From the NCBI GenBank assembly GCA_003054655.1, contig QAYZ01000016.1, positions 372,001 to 436,000 of the forward strand: DNA of 64,000 bases, given 5' to 3'. The DNA is from Spartobacteria bacterium LR76. Its GTDB lineage: Bacteria > Verrucomicrobiota > Verrucomicrobiia > Chthoniobacterales > Terrimicrobiaceae. The stretch's first letter is position 1. Every line of letters begins with the position of its first letter. Positions 62,567-64,000 of this stretch are shown here, in pieces. A model generated the notes under the pieces. The model searched no databases and was not told the origin of the DNA. It saw only the letters and a list, made by a program, of their open reading frames with translations. A program made the translations under genes and the position numbers.

Positions 62567-63667
62567 ATGCATCCTCTTCTCCGAAAGATTCTGGGCATGA
62601 ACTGGTTCGTCATGTTGCTCATGACGGCCTTGATGGCCTACGGCGTCTACTCGATCTACAGTGCCACCTGGATGCGTAACGAGGCCTACTGGTCGTCTCA
62701 ACTCATCTGGATCGGCATCTGTCTGCCAGTTTTCTTCGTTACCGCGCTGATCGACTACCGATGGATTCGCTTCGGCGCTGTGCCCATCTACGTGCTGGGT
62801 ATCCTCGGGCTGGTGGCGACGATGGTGATCGGTGAGGAGCGCTATGGAGCGAAAAGCTGGCTCGATCTGAAGGTCATGAGCTTTCAACCCTCCCAGCTTG
62901 CGATCGTGGCGGGCATCATGACCCTGGCGGTGTATCTGGAGGCGTCGCGCCGCACCATGCCCATCCTGCGCATCCTGGCCTGTGGAGCCATCGTCGGCGC
63001 TCCCTGGCTGATGATTCTCATCCAGCCGGATCTGGGTTCCTGCATCGTCTGGGTGCCGGTGCTCCTGGGTATGATGTTCATCGGCGGCATCCCGAAGCGC
63101 TGGCTCGCCGCCATGCTCATCGTCGGCGTGGCGCTGGTTCCGCTCGTGGTCCACTTTGGACTCAAGCCGTACCAGTACGCGCGTATCACCACTTTCCTGA
63201 ATCCCGACCTCGACCCTCAGGGCGATGGCTGGAATATCAACCAATCTCTCATCGCCATCGGCTCCGGCGGCTTTTATGGCAAGGGCTTCAAAGCTCCCAA
63301 TACCCAGAATGAGCTGGGTTTTCTTCCCGTCACCATCGTCCATAATGACTTCATCTTCTCCGTCATGGGAGAGCAGCATGGGTTCATCGGCGGCGTGATC
63401 CTCATCGGTGTCCTTGCTCTGCTTTTCGTGGGCATCCTGCACATCGGCATGGAGGCGAGTGATGATCTCGGGCGATTATTGTCGATCGGCATATTGCTGC
63501 TGCTGTTTACGCACACTTTCATGAACATCGGCATGACCATTTCCGTGACGCCGATCACCGGTTTGCCCCTGCCTTTTGTGAGCTATGGCGGATCATTCCT
63601 CCTGATCACTCTTTTCAGCATGGGACTCCTCCAGAGCATCTGGATTCACCGCAAGGTGGTGCGATAG
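62567..63667 (+). CDS. rodA: Rod shape-determining peptidoglycan polymerase RodA
   Basis: SEDS-family glycosyltransferase elongating peptidoglycan strands. The 366-residue protein has about ten membrane segments, with GAKSWLDLKVMSFQPSQLAIVAGI, LIQPDLGSCIVWVPVLLGMMF and QGDGWNINQSLIAIGSGGFYGKGF. The Asp in the IQPDLGS block and the last extracellular loop with TGLPLPFVSYGGSFLL are conserved. The size and motifs favour RodA over FtsW. No mreC, mreD or pbp2 gene is visible within the window; they may lie elsewhere. Confidence 0.95.
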   Translation: MHPLLRKILGMNWFVMLLMTALMAYGVYSIYSATWMRNEAYWSSQLIWIGICLPVFFVTALIDYRWIRFGAVPIYVLGILGLVATMVIGEERYGAKSWLDLKVMSFQPSQLAIVAGIMTLAVYLEASRRTMPILRILACGAIVGAPWLMILIQPDLGSCIVWVPVLLGMMFIGGIPKRWLAAMLIVGVALVPLVVHFGLKPYQYARITTFLNPDLDPQGDGWNINQSLIAIGSGGFYGKGFKAPNTQNELGFLPVTIVHNDFIFSVMGEQHGFIGGVILIGVLALLFVGILHIGMEASDDLGRLLSIGILLLLFTHTFMNIGMTISVTPITGLPLPFVSYGGSFLLITLFSMGLLQSIWIHRKVVR

Positions 63668-64000
63668 TCTGATTCGCTGACCAACCCGACACGGTTTTCG
63701 CGAATGTTCCAACCCTTGGTTGGAAAGATGGGAATCAAGGCCGCAAGGAGCATTCCTACCACGGCAAGTCCGATGAAATGAATCGCTGTGGCGGAGAAGG
63801 CATTGTGCAGCCAGTTCTGCGAGTGGAATCTGGTATGAAATCCGCCGATTCGCTCCGGCAGCAGCTTGTGGCAGATCACATCGGTGAGCGCCCAGGCTGT
63901 GCGCCATCGAGGCTTGTCCAGGGCGCAAATGGCACTGAGTAAAGACGGCGAGTGCGGTACTCTCGTTCCTCCCAAGCCGCTCGAGCTTCGTCTCCGAACT
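63646..64000 (-). CDS. Possible membrane protein C-terminus, cut by the right edge
   Basis: An open frame enters from the right edge on the minus strand and ends at TGA 63648-63646, overlapping the rodA end by 22 bases. Its readable 117 codons have codon use like real genes (CTG, GCC, ATC, TTC preferred). The peptide has WRTAWALTDVICHKLLPERIGGFHTRFHSQNWLHN followed by one membrane segment (TAIHFIGLAVVGMLLAALIPIF). No family is recognised. No plus-strand gene is seen after rodA (63668-64000). Confidence 0.45.
   Translation of the reverse strand, partial: VRRRSSSGLGGTRVPHSPSLLSAICALDKPRWRTAWALTDVICHKLLPERIGGFHTRFHSQNWLHNAFSATAIHFIGLAVVGMLLAALIPIFPTKGWNIRENRVGLVSESDYRTTLR

Noticed and set aside
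63593-63928. A second minus-strand frame near the right edge
   Set aside because: Its peptide has no structure, and its codon use is poorer than that of the overlapping frame ending at 63646.

Overview
The window reads as chromosomal backbone of a GC-rich Gram-negative bacterium, most likely a member of the Verrucomicrobiota. The reasons are an outer-membrane lipid transport set (mlaE, mlaF, mlaD), several lipoproteins, a Minf_1886-type gene (a family named after Methylacidiphilum), a DUF1844 gene and a GT4-type glycogen/maltosyl synthase beside otherwise standard housekeeping genes. Gene density is very high and most co-directional genes overlap by 1-4 bases. I see no prophage, insertion sequence, integrase or CRISPR array. 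The phylum assignment is inference from gene content, not from a marker-gene comparison.

Layout. 1-3.8 kb: 5' part of malate:quinone oxidoreductase (cut by the left edge) and carB with a terminator. 3.9-7.4 kb: a small unknown gene, mlaEFD and a DUF1275 membrane protein. 7.4-11.9 kb: gltX, yqeY, ispD, an M16 peptidase and a HAD hydrolase. 11.9-14.9 kb: a small lipoprotein, pgi, and divergently tsaE-tsaB. 14.9-18.1 kb: a large hybrid sensor kinase. 18.4-22.6 kb: tRNA-Leu(CAA) and the conserved rpmH-rnpA-yidD-yidC-jag block, followed by a D,D-carboxypeptidase and a UvrD-type helicase. 24.7-31.9 kb: small envelope proteins, an L,D-transpeptidase, zinc-ribbon proteins, the Minf_1886 gene and a two-domain M16 protease. 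31.9-39.9 kb: a lipocalin, a solute-binding lipoprotein, a zinc metallopeptidase, a methyltransferase behind a candidate attenuator, several unknown secreted or membrane proteins, metF and a second methyltransferase. 39.9-45.2 kb: an inverted-repeat element, a Gfo/Idh/MocA protein with an altered catalytic motif, acnA, sixA and pgl. 45.2-48.5 kb: a GntR(YtrA)-ABC operon whose permease carries a zinc ribbon. 48.6-56.7 kb: the GT4 maltosyl/glycogen synthase, obg, a four-gene minus-strand operon (FAD oxidoreductase, TIM-barrel isomerase, YbhN-type membrane protein, RibD-like reductase), an aldo/keto reductase and a HAD phosphatase. 56.8-64 kb: glgP, an acyl carrier protein, tlyA, nadK, a PTS EIIA-like gene, an Opp/Dpp-type ATPase, rodA and a partial gene at the right edge.

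How it fits together. Central carbon metabolism is represented by mqo, acnA, pgi, pgl, and the polyglucan genes glgP and the GT4 synthase. Envelope building is represented by mla, yidC/yidD, the D,D-carboxypeptidase, the L,D-transpeptidase and rodA. Translation and tRNA or rRNA modification are represented by gltX, tsaB/tsaE, rpmH, rnpA, obg and tlyA.

Most unusual observations: (1) a promoter, an 18-codon Val-rich reading frame and a strong intrinsic terminator placed in front of a methyltransferase gene; (2) an ABC-2 permease with a large extracytoplasmic insert and a C-terminal zinc ribbon under a YtrA-type regulator with a 21-bp operator; (3) -10 boxes lying 5-9 bases before several start codons, suggesting leaderless transcripts; (4) rnpA having to start inside rpmH, with a terminator-like hairpin at the junction; (5) a perfect 16-bp palindrome over a D,D-carboxypeptidase start codon. 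All promoter and hairpin calls were made by eye.
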